The notes: generated from the sequence alone by a model not told the origin. A DNA stretch of 64,000 bases from Pycnococcus provasolii (GCA_049487715.1 CP150566.1:496001-560000); one strand, 5' to 3'; positions 9,542 through 22,384 are shown, numbered from the stretch's first letter. Numbers and translations are program-made.

Positions 9542-11875
9542 ATGATGTTCTGTGTCTTCTTGCTCGCCATGGCGATGAACGCTCACGCGAACGCGTTCGT
9601 TCTCGACATTCAAACGTACGTCACCACGCAAAACACGCAAAACAACCTACACGTTCGACTCGTCCTGGAAAGGCGACCGGACACGTACGACGTGCCGATA
9701 ACGCTCGGACCGGACAAACTCGCGTACGACCAAAACGGGAAGCCGTGGACGCTAGAAACGCCGCTCCTGCTTACAGCCAGAGCGGACCAACCACCGCGCA
9801 CGCAGTTCCTCTTCCAGCACGTACGCGAGTACGCGCTCGCCTACGAACGCATCGAGCAGGTGGCGGAGTGCCTCAGTAACGCGCCCGAAGGGGGAGTCGA
9901 GTGCTGCTCGCGCGCAGACGGAGTTCTCAAGTACACGCTGACGCGGAACACGTCGAAAGTGTCCGTCTTCAACGTGATGCCGGGCACGCGCAAGCTATCG
10001 TTTCACGTTTCTGTCGCACAGGTGGGCGGGTCCGCTGCTCGTCAGGCTGTTGTCTCACTCGACAAAACCGTGCCACTCATGGAGCAGCTCGGAGCACCAG
10101 GCGTGGGGAACGAGACGGCGACCGTCTCGCTCGTCGTCGTAAATGGCACGGGACACGAACACCTCACGCTCGACCATCTTCCTTCGACGCCCTACTACGC
10201 GGTCGTTCGCGAAAACTCGTTCGTCCAGCCACCTTTCCTCGTTCCCACGAGCGAATTTGGCGAGTACCGGCGACAGGTGGGCACGTCCAACGTGAGCTGG
10301 CATAACTGTTTTGATTGCACCAAGCCGCGAGGGAAGTGCACAAGCCTAAAGAGCAGCAGCAGTCGCGACGAGACATTTGGGGAGTACGATCCGAACGATC
10401 AGCTCTACCGATACCGAGACGAGGACGACCTGCGCATCGACATCGCCAGCGCGGCCAGCAGCGAAACTGCCGCATGCCGCCAGTTCCATATGTTTGATCC
10501 AGTTCATATGCACCACATGCTGCCCAGCTACGAGAGCGTTTACTGCGAGACGGGTGGAACGATCGTCCTGACGACGATGCTTGAAATCGGCACAGACGTG
10601 CAGATGAGGTTGCTGTCCCCCGCACGTCCTGTGGTGACACGCATTGACCTGCACATGCACCACGAAGAGAGCGACGATGGGAGCGACGTCGGCAACGAGT
10701 CGCCGCGACTCTCCCTTGTCGTGGAAGTCACCAATGGCGGTGATCTTTCCGGGAACTTTATTGTGCAGGGACTACCTTGCTGCTTTGCAAAAGGCTTGGA
10801 TTCCAACGGCACTGCGTGCAGCACTTCTTCGGACATGATTGTTGGCCATGCAAAGCTGCCCTCCTCTGACTCCTCGACCATTGCTATGACGCGTGATCTT
10901 GCACGGAGCGAGAACGACACGGTTCAGTACGACGTCGAGTACTCTTTTGAGCACACTCCCGACGAGATGCGAGGAATCGGCATGATGATATGCGGCGTGC
11001 AAGTCTCTGTCGTTAAGGGTGAAGATGCGTCGTCAGAGCTTACGCCGCCGGACTCAAGCTCCATTGAGATGTGGGCAGCTATGGTATTTGACGCAGGTGT
11101 AAAGGAGCCGCCACCGCCGCCGCCGCCGCCGCCGTCTCCTCCTCCTCAGCCTCCTGCGATCTCTGAGAGCGTGAACGCATCGCAGTCGCCACTTCCGACG
11201 ACGACGACGACGATGACCACCACCGCAGCCGCCACCGCCGTCACGACAAGCACGATTCCCACAACTACTCCAGCTTCGGAACAAACCACTCCAGCGCCAG
11301 TGCCACCCTTGTCGCAAACAACGTCATCAACGACACAAATGGTGACAACGACAACACCAACGGAGGGGTCCTCTCACGCTTCCGATTGCTCGTCTTTATC
11401 CTCAGGCATGCCCGACTGTGGGACACACGGACGCAGGGTTGAATGCACATGCATGTGCGACGATGGATGGTCGACAGACTACAGTCAGGATCTTGCATCG
11501 TTCCTCTGGTGCACTGTTCCATCGCATGTCAGCAAGCTATCCACGGACCGCGAGGTTCCCGTGAATAGCACACCTGGTGTGCACACCGACGAGCCTGGTC
11601 GCGGCAAGTTCGACGCATTTCACAGCTTTTGGCCTCCCAGTCGATGGCTTACCACTTTCGTTGTAGTGGCTACGATTATGATGGTGTGCTGCATTCGCCG
11701 CGCGTGTCTTCGCAGCCGTGCAAGTGACCCTCTCGAAACGAAAGGCGGGGTGAACAGCGCTCCTCCTGAATACGAAGATGTTGACGACGACGAGCAGATT
11801 TTGTGCAGCGACGATGCGATCTTGCTCGACATGAACGACGTGCACATTGAGCATTCTGCGGCGACGGCAGCTTAA
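9542..11875 (+). CDS. Secreted single-pass membrane protein, HAP2/GCS1-like (tentative)
   Basis: 777 residues with a signal peptide (MMFCVFLLAMAMNAHANA), a large Cys-containing N-glycosylation-rich ectodomain, a polyproline tract (about 11108-11150), a Thr/Ser mucin-like stalk, a small EGF-like Cys cluster (CGTHGRRVECTCMCDDGW), a TM helix (about 11640-11690) and a short acidic tail. The ectodomain order recalls HAP2/GCS1 gamete fusogens: a NCFDCTKPRGKC cluster, then ACRQFHMFDP, then YESVYCETGGTIVLTTML, then a strand-rich segment with VTNGGDLSGNFIV before a Cys pair. The classic HAP2 block after these motifs is not evident, so this may be a divergent member or an unrelated adhesin. If HAP2, it would mediate gamete membrane fusion. 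Start chosen at the first ATG, which opens the signal peptide. Confidence 0.4.
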   Translation: MMFCVFLLAMAMNAHANAFVLDIQTYVTTQNTQNNLHVRLVLERRPDTYDVPITLGPDKLAYDQNGKPWTLETPLLLTARADQPPRTQFLFQHVREYALAYERIEQVAECLSNAPEGGVECCSRADGVLKYTLTRNTSKVSVFNVMPGTRKLSFHVSVAQVGGSAARQAVVSLDKTVPLMEQLGAPGVGNETATVSLVVVNGTGHEHLTLDHLPSTPYYAVVRENSFVQPPFLVPTSEFGEYRRQVGTSNVSWHNCFDCTKPRGKCTSLKSSSSRDETFGEYDPNDQLYRYRDEDDLRIDIASAASSETAACRQFHMFDPVHMHHMLPSYESVYCETGGTIVLTTMLEIGTDVQMRLLSPARPVVTRIDLHMHHEESDDGSDVGNESPRLSLVVEVTNGGDLSGNFIVQGLPCCFAKGLDSNGTACSTSSDMIVGHAKLPSSDSSTIAMTRDLARSENDTVQYDVEYSFEHTPDEMRGIGMMICGVQVSVVKGEDASSELTPPDSSSIEMWAAMVFDAGVKEPPPPPPPPPSPPPQPPAISESVNASQSPLPTTTTTMTTTAAATAVTTSTIPTTTPASEQTTPAPVPPLSQTTSSTTQMVTTTTPTEGSSHASDCSSLSSGMPDCGTHGRRVECTCMCDDGWSTDYSQDLASFLWCTVPSHVSKLSTDREVPVNSTPGVHTDEPGRGKFDAFHSFWPPSRWLTTFVVVATIMMVCCIRRACLRSRASDPLETKGGVNSAPPEYEDVDDDEQILCSDDAILLDMNDVHIEHSAATAA

Positions 11876-12122
11876 ACCCTTGATTTTGGATGCAGACTTT
11901 GTTTTTGGGGGAAGGTGGGAGGTGGGCGAGTGCTTCGTGTTTAAGCGTGTCGATTGGCGTGCTTTAAACACAAAAAAAAGTGTTTTAAACAGATGATTTA
12001 ATTTTTCATTCGTTGCAGTGAAGTTGGTATTGCCTTATACTCCCCCTTTCTCTCTTCCACCTTTCAAAAAAAAACCGCATCCAGATTCAGCTGGGCTGGC
12101 GATGCACGTATCCTGATTTTCT

Positions 12123-13424
12123 TCAATACCGACGGCGCATTGAAGCCACCTCTGCAGACTTTTTGCGAGCGGCTTCAGCTAGAGCATCCGCGCGCATCAC
12201 CGCGCTCTCCAAATCGCGGTCTCGAATAACCTCGTCGAGCACGCCGCCCGCTGTTCTCCTCTGCCCTCTTCGTGCAGGGCTTGATCCAGGCTGCGACGTC
12301 GGCCATGCTTTTTGCGTCGTGTGCGGGAAAACGTCAATAGGTCCGGCAGTGTGCAGGTCGCCTGCATACACAGCACACTCTTCCTCCCGAGCAACGCGGC
12401 GAGGGCTCATCGCCGGCGGTGGAATTTGCGGCGGCGCTGCGCCAGCGGGAACCCATGCCGCATAGGTAGGTGGCGCGGCATCCACCTTCGGCTTGCGATT
12501 GCGCCACGGTGGAGCACCCTCCTTCCGCTTCGGCGCGAGCGCCGTTTCGAGGCGTTCCTGCATGAGTCCAACCTGGCTACGGAGCAGCGTCGACTCGCGT
12601 TCGTAGAGGCGCTGCACGTCCGCTGCCCGCCCGTCTGACCTCTCCTTCGCACCAGCAAGTTCCGTCTTCTCCTTCTCCACCTTGCGCAGCGCGAAGTTCT
12701 GATTCCTTGCCAAGCTCTGGCTGTTGCGCAGCCTGCTTCGTGTGTCGTTGAGTCTGTCCCTCAGGTCGCTCGCCCGCCTTGCAATCGTAACGCGCGCGCG
12801 CTCACGGCTGCGGCTCCACTTGTCCGCCAACGTCTGTAAGCTCGCGCACTCCGCGGTGGCCGCGGCGGCGGTTGCCTCTGCGAGCTCGAGCCCTTGCCTC
12901 AGCCCGGCGATCTCGTCCTGCGCCTGTATGTACGCCGCTTCGTATCCCGCGCACTTTTCCTCGGCGATTTGCGTTCGCTTCTTCAGCTCGTCGATTTCGA
13001 CGAGCGCAAACTTGAGCGGCTCGGCGGATTCTGCGCGTATTGCGTTAAGCTCCGAGCGCAAGCCGTTTGCTCGCAGCGACTCCGCCTCGAGTTTCTTCCA
13101 GTAGCTACTGTCGACGGACATGACGAGTCGCATGACCCAGTCGGAGTTCTGCGCCTCTGCGATGTACCCCGGCGCGTGCTTTTGTATGAGCGCATATGCT
13201 CGTTCGCGCGACCTGCGCGTGTACTCCTTACGTGCCGCCGTTGCGGCCCCTGGAGGACCCCCTGGAGCCGGCGTTTTTTGTGAGGTCAAGGGCGTTCGCG
13301 GCACCCTAGCTAACGAAGAAGAGGGCGATTTTTTCGCCGCCGCCGCCGTCGTCTGACGCCGCTGCTGCTGCGTCGCCGGTGTGAGAGGAACCGTCGCGTG
13401 AACGGTATCTGTGGCGGCCGGCAT
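12123..13424 (-). CDS. Coiled-coil protein of unknown function
   Basis: 433 residues from the ATG at 13424; the frame is open further upstream but without ATG. The N-terminus is Ala/Thr/Pro/Gln-rich. A long heptad-rich region (roughly residues 90-310) includes SRERARVTIARRASDLRDRL and predicts an extended alpha-helical coiled coil. A Pro-rich linker (GAAPPQIPPPAMSPRR) and a basic C-terminus ending SMRRRY follow. No enzymatic motif or membrane segment is seen. It could be a cytoskeletal or centriolar scaffold, but nothing specific supports that. It is convergent with the HAP2-like gene (247 bp gap) and divergent from the next gene. Confidence 0.6.
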   Translation of the reverse strand: MPAATDTVHATVPLTPATQQQRRQTTAAAAKKSPSSSLARVPRTPLTSQKTPAPGGPPGAATAARKEYTRRSRERAYALIQKHAPGYIAEAQNSDWVMRLVMSVDSSYWKKLEAESLRANGLRSELNAIRAESAEPLKFALVEIDELKKRTQIAEEKCAGYEAAYIQAQDEIAGLRQGLELAEATAAAATAECASLQTLADKWSRSRERARVTIARRASDLRDRLNDTRSRLRNSQSLARNQNFALRKVEKEKTELAGAKERSDGRAADVQRLYERESTLLRSQVGLMQERLETALAPKRKEGAPPWRNRKPKVDAAPPTYAAWVPAGAAPPQIPPPAMSPRRVAREEECAVYAGDLHTAGPIDVFPHTTQKAWPTSQPGSSPARRGQRRTAGGVLDEVIRDRDLESAVMRADALAEAARKKSAEVASMRRRY

Positions 13425-14122
13425 GTCGAGTCGGTAACACAGCACCTGCAAGGCAAGGCGTGAGTGAAGTCTTGCGGCCCCCGACCCCCTTGACTCAAGG
13501 CCAAAAACGGGACGGAACGACTCCCCCAATACTGTATTATTGACCGGGTAAGTACGGTTGAGTGTTGACTGGAATCCTGTCGTTCGGTCGTTCCAAAGCA
13601 AACGGTCCGGTCGTTCCCCCAGGACCTTCCCCCAGGGGGATGCCTCCGCTAGACTAAAATAGGACCTGTACTGTACCGTGTACGAGCCTCACCTCCGCAG
13701 GTGTCCGGACGCAGCTAGCTGGTGCCTGGTGGACGCTTGCCATAAGTGATGATTCCTACTGTACTCGACGCAGGCACGCAGGCTCGAGCACGAGAAACTG
13801 TGATGAGGCTGTGTGTGCAGTGTGTGAGTCCTCCTCGAGAGACCACATACCCGGGTAGGTAAAAGCAGAAATGCGGAATTCCAACGTCTCTCCCGCCAGA
13901 TGCCAAAGGGGTTCCAGTCAGTCTCCAAGACAGAGGGGTTCCCGCAAAGGGGCCCCAGAGAGGTGCCCCAGAGCCAGTTGAGCCCAGTTCCCAGAGCCCC
14001 CAGACATGCGAACCCGAACTCCGAACTCCTAACCCCTAACTCCTGACCTCCCTGTTTCGTTGTGCTTTCGTTGTGGGTGGGACCCGTCCGAAGGTTGAGA
14101 AGTTTGACCGCGGGTTCGTCTC
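13425..14122. promoter_or_regulatory. Divergent promoter region with CCCTAA/CCGAAC motifs
   Basis: No credible coding region. The right part (about 14000-14045) contains spaced CCGAAC and CCCTAA units just upstream of the next plus-strand gene, as in other divergent intervals of the window. Several CCCCAGAG/CCCAGT-type repeats lie at 13950-14000. Regulatory role inferred. Confidence 0.4.
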
Positions 14123-14495
14123 ATGCCCGCGTTGACGACGAAGTCTGCGCCTGCGCATGTGCCGCGTTACATGCGACACACCGCATGCAGTTCCAGTTCC
14201 AGTAGTGAAGGCAATACCAAGTCTATGCAAGGCGGCCAGGGGTCTGGCGACGGTCGCACAATCGTCGAGTCCGCGAAAAGATTGGGCTTGCACCCCAACT
14301 TGGTGTGCCACGGTGTCGTCGACTGGAGAGGCCCCGGCCCGGCCCATGTGGTGAACACCACCGCCAGTCGCGTCGTCGACACGGTGGCGTTGCGCCAGAT
14401 GTCCGCGGAAAGGCACGCCGCGAGAATGGCAGGCGCACGAAACGTGGGTCGCGGTGGAGAAGCAGCGCCTTCGTGGGGAAGGCCGACGAATGCTC

Positions 14496-14528
<33 letters not shown>

Positions 14529-15526
14529 ATGGTCAGAAGGACTTGGCAACGCGAAGGCGGCTTGCGGACGAGGAGCAGGCGCTTGCACAACGCCGGACCG
14601 AGGCGCTGCGTCGCGCAAGAGCGCCTTCGTGGGGAAGGCCGACGAGTGCACCGTCACCGTCGTCGTCGTCGCATGGTCAGAAGGACTTGGCGACGCGAAG
14701 GCGGCTTGCGGACGAGGAGCAGGCGCTTGCACAACGCCGGACCGAGGCGCTGCGTCGCGCAAGAGAGGGCGAACTCACGTATCCAAACCTCCTAAGGAAT
14801 GCGTGGACGAGCGACAAGCCAGTGCCGCTTTCCACCAAGCAGCACAATCGCGAGCTCGAGAAGGAAATGGCAGAAGCACGAACAGAAGTGCTCGAACGCG
14901 CACGAGCGCGTGCGGAGGCGGCTCGTGCGAAACGGGAGGGCCGCGTGCCGCGCGTCGAGCGCAGGCGAGGCGCGGGCGCGTCGTCGTCGTCGGCAAGGCC
15001 TCCGCCACCGGTTGAGCTGAAGGCGATCTCCTTCGACGAGTGGAACGACGCGGTGGACTGTGACGCCGTGCTTGCTTCTCTGGTGGACGACGTCGTTGCG
15101 GATGCGGATGCAGAGGAGGACGTTGAGGGCGTGCTTGCTTCTCTGGTGAACGACATTGTTGCGGAGGAGGAGGAGGAGGAGGAGGAGGAGGAGGATTATG
15201 ACCTCACAGACGACTCAACGGAGCTCGCGGCGCTCTCGTACGTGGACGGCGTATCCACGCGCCTGTACTGCCCGACGTGGATGCGTCCGAGTCGCCTGTA
15301 CGCATTCGATGCGACCGGTCGTCGCATTCCCCCTCGCCGTCTGAATGGAATGCTTCACGAGCGCGCTCAGCGACTACGAGCTCGCAGCGTTCGTCGCGTC
15401 TGGCCGCACTCGTCGGTACTGAAGAGCACGCTCGCATCGTTAAGGCAGCGTCACGACTGGGTCGAGCCGGAGGAGGAGGAGGAGGAGGAGGAGGAGGAGG
15501 AGGAGGAGGAGGAGGAGGAGGCGTGA
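14123..15526 (+). CDS. Low-complexity Arg/Ala/Glu-rich protein of unknown function
   Basis: 467 residues with no recognised domain. It contains a near-exact internal duplication (GRPT[N/S]APSPSSSS followed by a LATRRRLADEEQALAQRRTE helix), further charged helices (EKEMAEARTEVLERARARAE), two copies of a VLASLV-containing acidic block, and two polyglutamate runs; the second (about 22 Glu plus a final Ala) is the C-terminus. A more globular segment, TRLYCPTWMRPSRLYAFDAT, lies near residue 390. It is probably a rapidly evolving lineage-specific protein. The ATG at 14123 is the first in a clean frame. Confidence 0.55.
14465..14764. repeat. Tandem duplication, about 156 and 144 bp
   Basis: Copy 1 begins at 14465 and copy 2 at 14621. 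They are nearly identical apart from four fewer GTC trinucleotides in copy 2, so reading frame is preserved in both. Confidence 0.85.
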
Positions 15527-15818
15527 AGGAAAGTGCGCGTTGATTGTGTAACAAGGCTGTACTGTACCTGTTGTTATGTACTATTGTTGGTACCGTACCA
15601 AACGCGCAAACGTATTACCTATACAAGTTTTTTTGACCTCTGCGGTTGTCCACGTCACACAACACACCCTTAGAGTAGAGAGAACCGTGCCTGCGGGCCC
15701 TCCCAACCCCCAATCATCAGTTTTACGATAGAAGTTTGGTTTGGGGGTTGGGGGAACGCGTCCTCGGTAGATCCCCCGAACCTTTCTTTGTGGCCCACAA
15801 CTGTCCACCTCACTCACG

Positions 15819-16648
15819 ATGTTTGCGCGAATGGGCCTCGCGCTCGTCGCGATGCTGGCGATGCTGCCGGCGTGCGTGGCTGGGTTCCAATCCACAGGAA
15901 CGCAAAAGGCGGCTCAGGAAGCGTGCGGCCTACCCACAGACTACTACGCAACATCGCACTGTTTCGCAGACGCTACGCACCACACATGTTGCATGCTCGT
16001 ACGTCGACCTCTGAGCAGCCGTGCCGCCGCACATGCACCGTTCACTCACCTGACACACTCGCTATGAATAAAACAGGGACCAGAGGCACGCGCGTATGCC
16101 GATGCGTCAGGGAACCCAATTGGAACCGCGGCGGCTAGGGCATACAAGCACCTTCACGGACACGATCCTGACCCGAGTGAGCCTCTGCCTTGGTGCACGT
16201 ACGTCGTTGCCTAGTTTTCGTTTTTTCTAGCTTGTTGGACTTGAACGAATTCACTCACTCGAAACGCCACAACACAAACTACAGGTGCTTTGGTTCTCTC
16301 GTCTGCTCCGCGTATGCGTCAAAGTTCGCGGACACAGGAATCAAGTTCATTTTCGACCCTTCAGGTGTAGGCGCGAGCACGGGTGGCATGGCTGCTGTTG
16401 ACGTTCCTCGCAATCCTTCTTGTGAGGCGAAGGCACGAACGTTCTTCGACGTGACAGCGCACGCGACTCCCGGCGTGGACGTTGAGACGAGTTTGTACAC
16501 GGACGGGCGTTGTCCTCTTTGGGATCCTAAAATGCACATGGTTGACGTTGAGGATGCGCTTGACAAACATCCCGTGGACTTTAAGGTGACAGGTCGACAG
16601 AAGAGTGGAGGCGAGAGAAATGTAGGGAGGCGTGTTGACGAGTATTGA
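15819..16648 (+). CDS. Secreted cysteine-rich protein, three exons, unknown family
   Basis: Exons inferred at 15819-15998, 16077-16198 and 16285-16648, with introns of 78 and 86 bp. Both donors read GTACGT and the acceptors read AACAG and TACAG, and the junctions keep one frame (phase 0, then phase 2). The product of about 221 residues starts with a signal peptide (MFARMGLALVAMLAMLPACVAG), followed by paired cysteines (HTCCML, LPWCTCFGSLVCS) and a segment IKFIFDPSGVGASTGGMAAV. No TM helix follows the signal, so it is probably secreted or lumenal. No family recognised. Confidence 0.7.
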
Positions 16649-19047
<2,399 letters not shown>

Positions 19048-19347
19048 TTTTTAGAGTGAGAAGTGTTATAGCGGAGCCCCATCCATTTTTTACCCCCCGT
19101 TTCCTAACCCTTTTTAAATGGTCCCCTAGGAAGTACAATTTTTAACGGTCTTTAACGGTCTTTAACGGTATTAATATGTATTTTCAAATGGGATTTCGGT
19201 TAAGATTTCCCTAAAGATTGACCTTATCCTTTCTTGTCTTCAACAGCGAAGCTGCTCTTCCTAAAAGGTTGCTCCCTCGTTCTACAGTCGAATCGCGCGT
19301 GCCTCGGCACGTGCCCCCCCAGTATTATACAACATAAGAAAAGCGTC
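19048..19347. other. Intergenic region between Hsp60 and cytochrome c6 genes
   Basis: No coding region seen. Three tandem copies of an 11-bp unit around CTTTAACGGT lie at about 19138-19170. The region includes the 5' leader of the cytochrome gene, with a pyrimidine tract and CAACAG near 19245 that could be a splice acceptor. Confidence 0.4.
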
Positions 19348-19830
19348 ATGAAAATCAGCAGCCTGAAAACATCTGCCAACACGGTCTCTGCCAGGTCTGC
19401 CGCGCCTCTGCCGCGCCATGTTCGCGTCACCGCCTCCTCTGGTGCCGGAGGCATGAAGAATCGCGTTCAAGATGCGGTGGGCGTTGCGGCATTGCTCGCC
19501 GCGGGAACCGTCTTCAGCCAGGTGCTCACCCCACCCGCGTCCATGGCGGGAGGTGACCTCGCGCTTGGCGCGCAGGTCTTCAACAACAACTGTGCCGCCT
19601 GTCATCTTGGTGGTGGCAACAGCGTCGTCCCCGCTCGCACTCTCGCCAAGGCTGATATCACCGAGGGGCTTGGCGGATTCGACGAAGCCAAGATCATCTA
19701 CCAGGTTCAGAATGGAAAGAACGCGATGCCAGCTTGGGCGGATCGCCTCGAGGAGGATGAAATTGAAGGGGTGGCGAGCTACGTCTTTGACTGCGCGAGC
19801 AACAATAAGTGGGGAAAGAGCTGCGGTTGA
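19348..19830 (+). CDS. petJ: Cytochrome c6, thylakoid lumen
   Basis: Soluble lumenal electron carrier between cytochrome b6f and photosystem I, replacing plastocyanin in many algae. The 160-residue precursor has a bipartite leader: a basic Ser/Thr stromal transit segment, then a hydrophobic lumenal signal (VAALLAAGTVFSQVLTPPAS) ending at MAGGD. The mature part starts GGDLALGAQVFNNNCAACH, with the CxxCH heme site. The axial methionine lies in GKNAMPAWADRL, and the protein ends FDCASNNKWGKSCG. Start set at the ATG at 19348; the upstream open frame has no ATG. Length and motifs match the family. Confidence 0.95.
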   Translation: MKISSLKTSANTVSARSAAPLPRHVRVTASSGAGGMKNRVQDAVGVAALLAAGTVFSQVLTPPASMAGGDLALGAQVFNNNCAACHLGGGNSVVPARTLAKADITEGLGGFDEAKIIYQVQNGKNAMPAWADRLEEDEIEGVASYVFDCASNNKWGKSCG

Positions 19831-21142
19831 ACCGAGGCTTCTGTTGGTGCTGTTACGACGACGAATGTTGATGCCAGGAACGTGCGTTTAGAACCACCAA
19901 CGAGACGATTCATCGCATTGGCGGTGAAGAAGAAGAAGGTGCAGGAGGACGATGGGGATGGTGGTGAGGAATACGTTGCAATCATCAAGAGTTCTGAGAA
20001 GGATCAAAACGACTTGCTCGTCTTGTCGATTTGATGAATGATGAGGTGGTCACGACTGAACGGAGTGTGCAACATAATAATATTAATATATTATTAACCA
20101 TGCACGTTATACAGGACTTCTACAAACATTACGATTCTCTGCTACTACTCACTGACTCCCTAGGTCACACTATCGTACAGTCTTAGGGAGTGCGCGATTA
20201 TTCTTCACTCCAGCCTGGACCCGGCGAGCTAGCCCAGGGTGGCCGATTCCCAAGTCCCAAGGAGCTGCCTTTGCCCAATGCAAACGCGGTTGACAATGTG
20301 CTAAAGCACATTGTGCGCACAGGTTGCGCGCACTGCTCGAACAATGAAAAAACAAGGTATGCGACAGAGCTCGTCGTCTGTAGTCTGTGAATTCCTCCTC
20401 ACCAGCCTGAATGAATGTCGTCCCGTACACTTTATTAGTCGTATTTTTTGTGTGGGCGGAATGCAAGGGCCCATTTCGAGTCATGCAAATATTTGCATTT
20501 TCCCGCATAAGATTCGGACAATGGACGACGGACACTCGCACGACGACCAACCCTAACCCACCACGACAAGGCGGGATCCGACGCCTCTTGAAAAATGGAG
20601 GAAAAAGGCAAGGAAAAAGGCGAAACCAACAAATCAAAATGGAGGAAACCGCTGGTGCTTGTCTCTCGCCAACAGAAGGGTCGGGAAAACAACAGGGTCC
20701 CGAGGGGAGATACGGCGCGACGAAAACGCAACGAAACGCAACCGTCGCAACGAAACGGCCTTGCACTTGCAGCACATTGAATCGAGGGATTTTCTCCTTG
20801 ACGCTTAAACTTTTTTAAAAGGTAGTACTACGAGTCTCCACGGACGACATCACACGAGCACCACGGAACGTGGGATCCAGTGGGAATTTTCATCAACCAC
20901 AACCGGCAACCACCTCGTATCGCTGAATGCTGAGGGCCTTGAGGGGAGAGGTGGTTGGACCGAGATGCAGACACCAAATGCATCTTGCGGTCCATATGAA
21001 CTTTGGTCCCAACAAAATTGCCGCTCCCTCCAGGCTCCAGCAACCTCTGGTGCCTGTGGTGTTGAGTGACATCTTACAAGCAAGGAGCACACATCTCCCC
21101 TGTTTCTTCCGAACGCACACACACACTTTACTTTACAGAGAT
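19831..21142. other. Long intergenic region downstream of petJ
   Basis: The petJ frame stays open for 67 further codons after its TGA (to 20034), which is mentioned as a finding. Beyond that I see only unsupported short frames. One CCCTAACCC element occurs near 20553, then purine-rich sequence. A pyrimidine tract ending CTTTACAG (about 21130-21138) precedes the next start codon and could be a splice acceptor. Confidence 0.4.
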
Positions 21143-22384
21143 ATGCTCATGGCCACCTCGTCCGTCTCCGTCTCCGGGACGTTTGACTCTCCTTTTCCTT
21201 TGGTGGCCTCTCCTTTCTCACCTTGCAGAGCTCACTCTCTCTCCTCTCCGTCTCAGGAATCGGAGTTGTACGATTTCGCCTCTGGTGCCATGATGGATGC
21301 CTCTGGTGCGATGGATGTCGATGGCGTGGATGTGGTGGTGCCACAAAACAATGCTTCCTTCGGGATGCCTCGCACAACAACCAACCGCGTCGACAATGCC
21401 GCACATAAGTCATCGACATCATGCAGCCAACAAACGTCGACGCACACTCCTGTCCTAGGAGCCATACCAAGAGACATCTTGAAGAACGTCTTCTGCTTCC
21501 TGCAGCTACGAGATCTCGCCACGGCCAGCAACGTGTGCCGAGAGTGGAGGGAAGTTATCGTCACGGAGAAAAACGTCGTGTTCGGCGTGTGCCCCGCCGA
21601 GGCGGTGGAGATGGGAATCGGAACGCAGACGAACGCATCACTGCTGCCCCCAGGCGTACTGTACGTGCTGCGTGTCGCCGCGCTCGCGGGCGTCACGACT
21701 TGCAGCAGCATGCTAGGCGCGCAGGCGCTCAGCCTGGGGTACGTATCCAAAGCTCTCAAGTGGTGGCGACGCGCAGCCCGCGAGGGAGACCGCACCGCCG
21801 CGCTCCAGGCTGGTTTGCTGCTCATCCGCACAGCCGCCGCCAGGCACGCGAAACGATCCAAGTCGTACGCCAACCTCTGCGAGCTGGCACTCGCGGGATC
21901 CGCGGCTGCCGCCGACGCCGCGCGCACACAACACAACCGCGACGACGAGGATAGCCGACAAACGGACGTGGATATGAAGCCGTGCGATACCGACACTGCC
22001 ACGGCGGATTATAAGGTGCCCGCTGGCCCGTTTGGAACGCCGTCGGCGGACGACGCGCTGCACCTCGACTCGTGGGCCGACATGCTCGGCGACACGGACA
22101 CGGAAGTGATCGGCGTGATGACGCAGGCTTGGGTCAAGGCCGTCGCTGATGGCACCGCCGCCGCTGGCGATGCATCCCTTCTGTCCGAGGTGATCGCGCT
22201 GTTCGTGCAGGCTGCGCACCCTCTTTGCAAGGATCCCGCGGTGACGGCGGAGGCGGCGGTGATGCTCTCTCGCATCTACGGTGCACGTGGCGAGAAGGAG
22301 CATGCAAGGCAATGGCTCGTGCTCGGCGCCGCGAGGGGAAGCTTGGAGGCACGCCAGCTGCTTGCGGCGGCGAACAACGCGTAG
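21143..22384 (+). CDS. F-box protein with Sel1-like helical repeats
   Basis: F-box proteins link SCF ubiquitin ligases to substrates. The F-box is near residue 105: AIPRDILKNVFCFLQLRDLA and then ASNVCREWREVI, the Skp1-binding pattern. The rest is Ala-rich and alpha-helical. Segments such as YVSKALKWWRRAAREGDRTA and GEKEHARQWLVLGAARGS read like Sel1/TPR-type repeats that would form the substrate-binding scaffold. The N-terminal 80 residues are Ser-rich and probably disordered. Start set at ATG 21143; ATG at 21149 has a better context, and the frame continues upstream with other ATGs, so the N-terminus is uncertain. Confidence 0.75.
   Translation: MLMATSSVSVSGTFDSPFPLVASPFSPCRAHSLSSPSQESELYDFASGAMMDASGAMDVDGVDVVVPQNNASFGMPRTTTNRVDNAAHKSSTSCSQQTSTHTPVLGAIPRDILKNVFCFLQLRDLATASNVCREWREVIVTEKNVVFGVCPAEAVEMGIGTQTNASLLPPGVLYVLRVAALAGVTTCSSMLGAQALSLGYVSKALKWWRRAAREGDRTAALQAGLLLIRTAAARHAKRSKSYANLCELALAGSAAAADAARTQHNRDDEDSRQTDVDMKPCDTDTATADYKVPAGPFGTPSADDALHLDSWADMLGDTDTEVIGVMTQAWVKAVADGTAAAGDASLLSEVIALFVQAAHPLCKDPAVTAEAAVMLSRIYGARGEKEHARQWLVLGAARGSLEARQLLAAANNA

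Noticed and set aside
20170-20818. Overlapping short ORFs of up to about 200 codons on both strands
   Set aside because: No domain, biased composition and mutual overlap; treated as non-coding.
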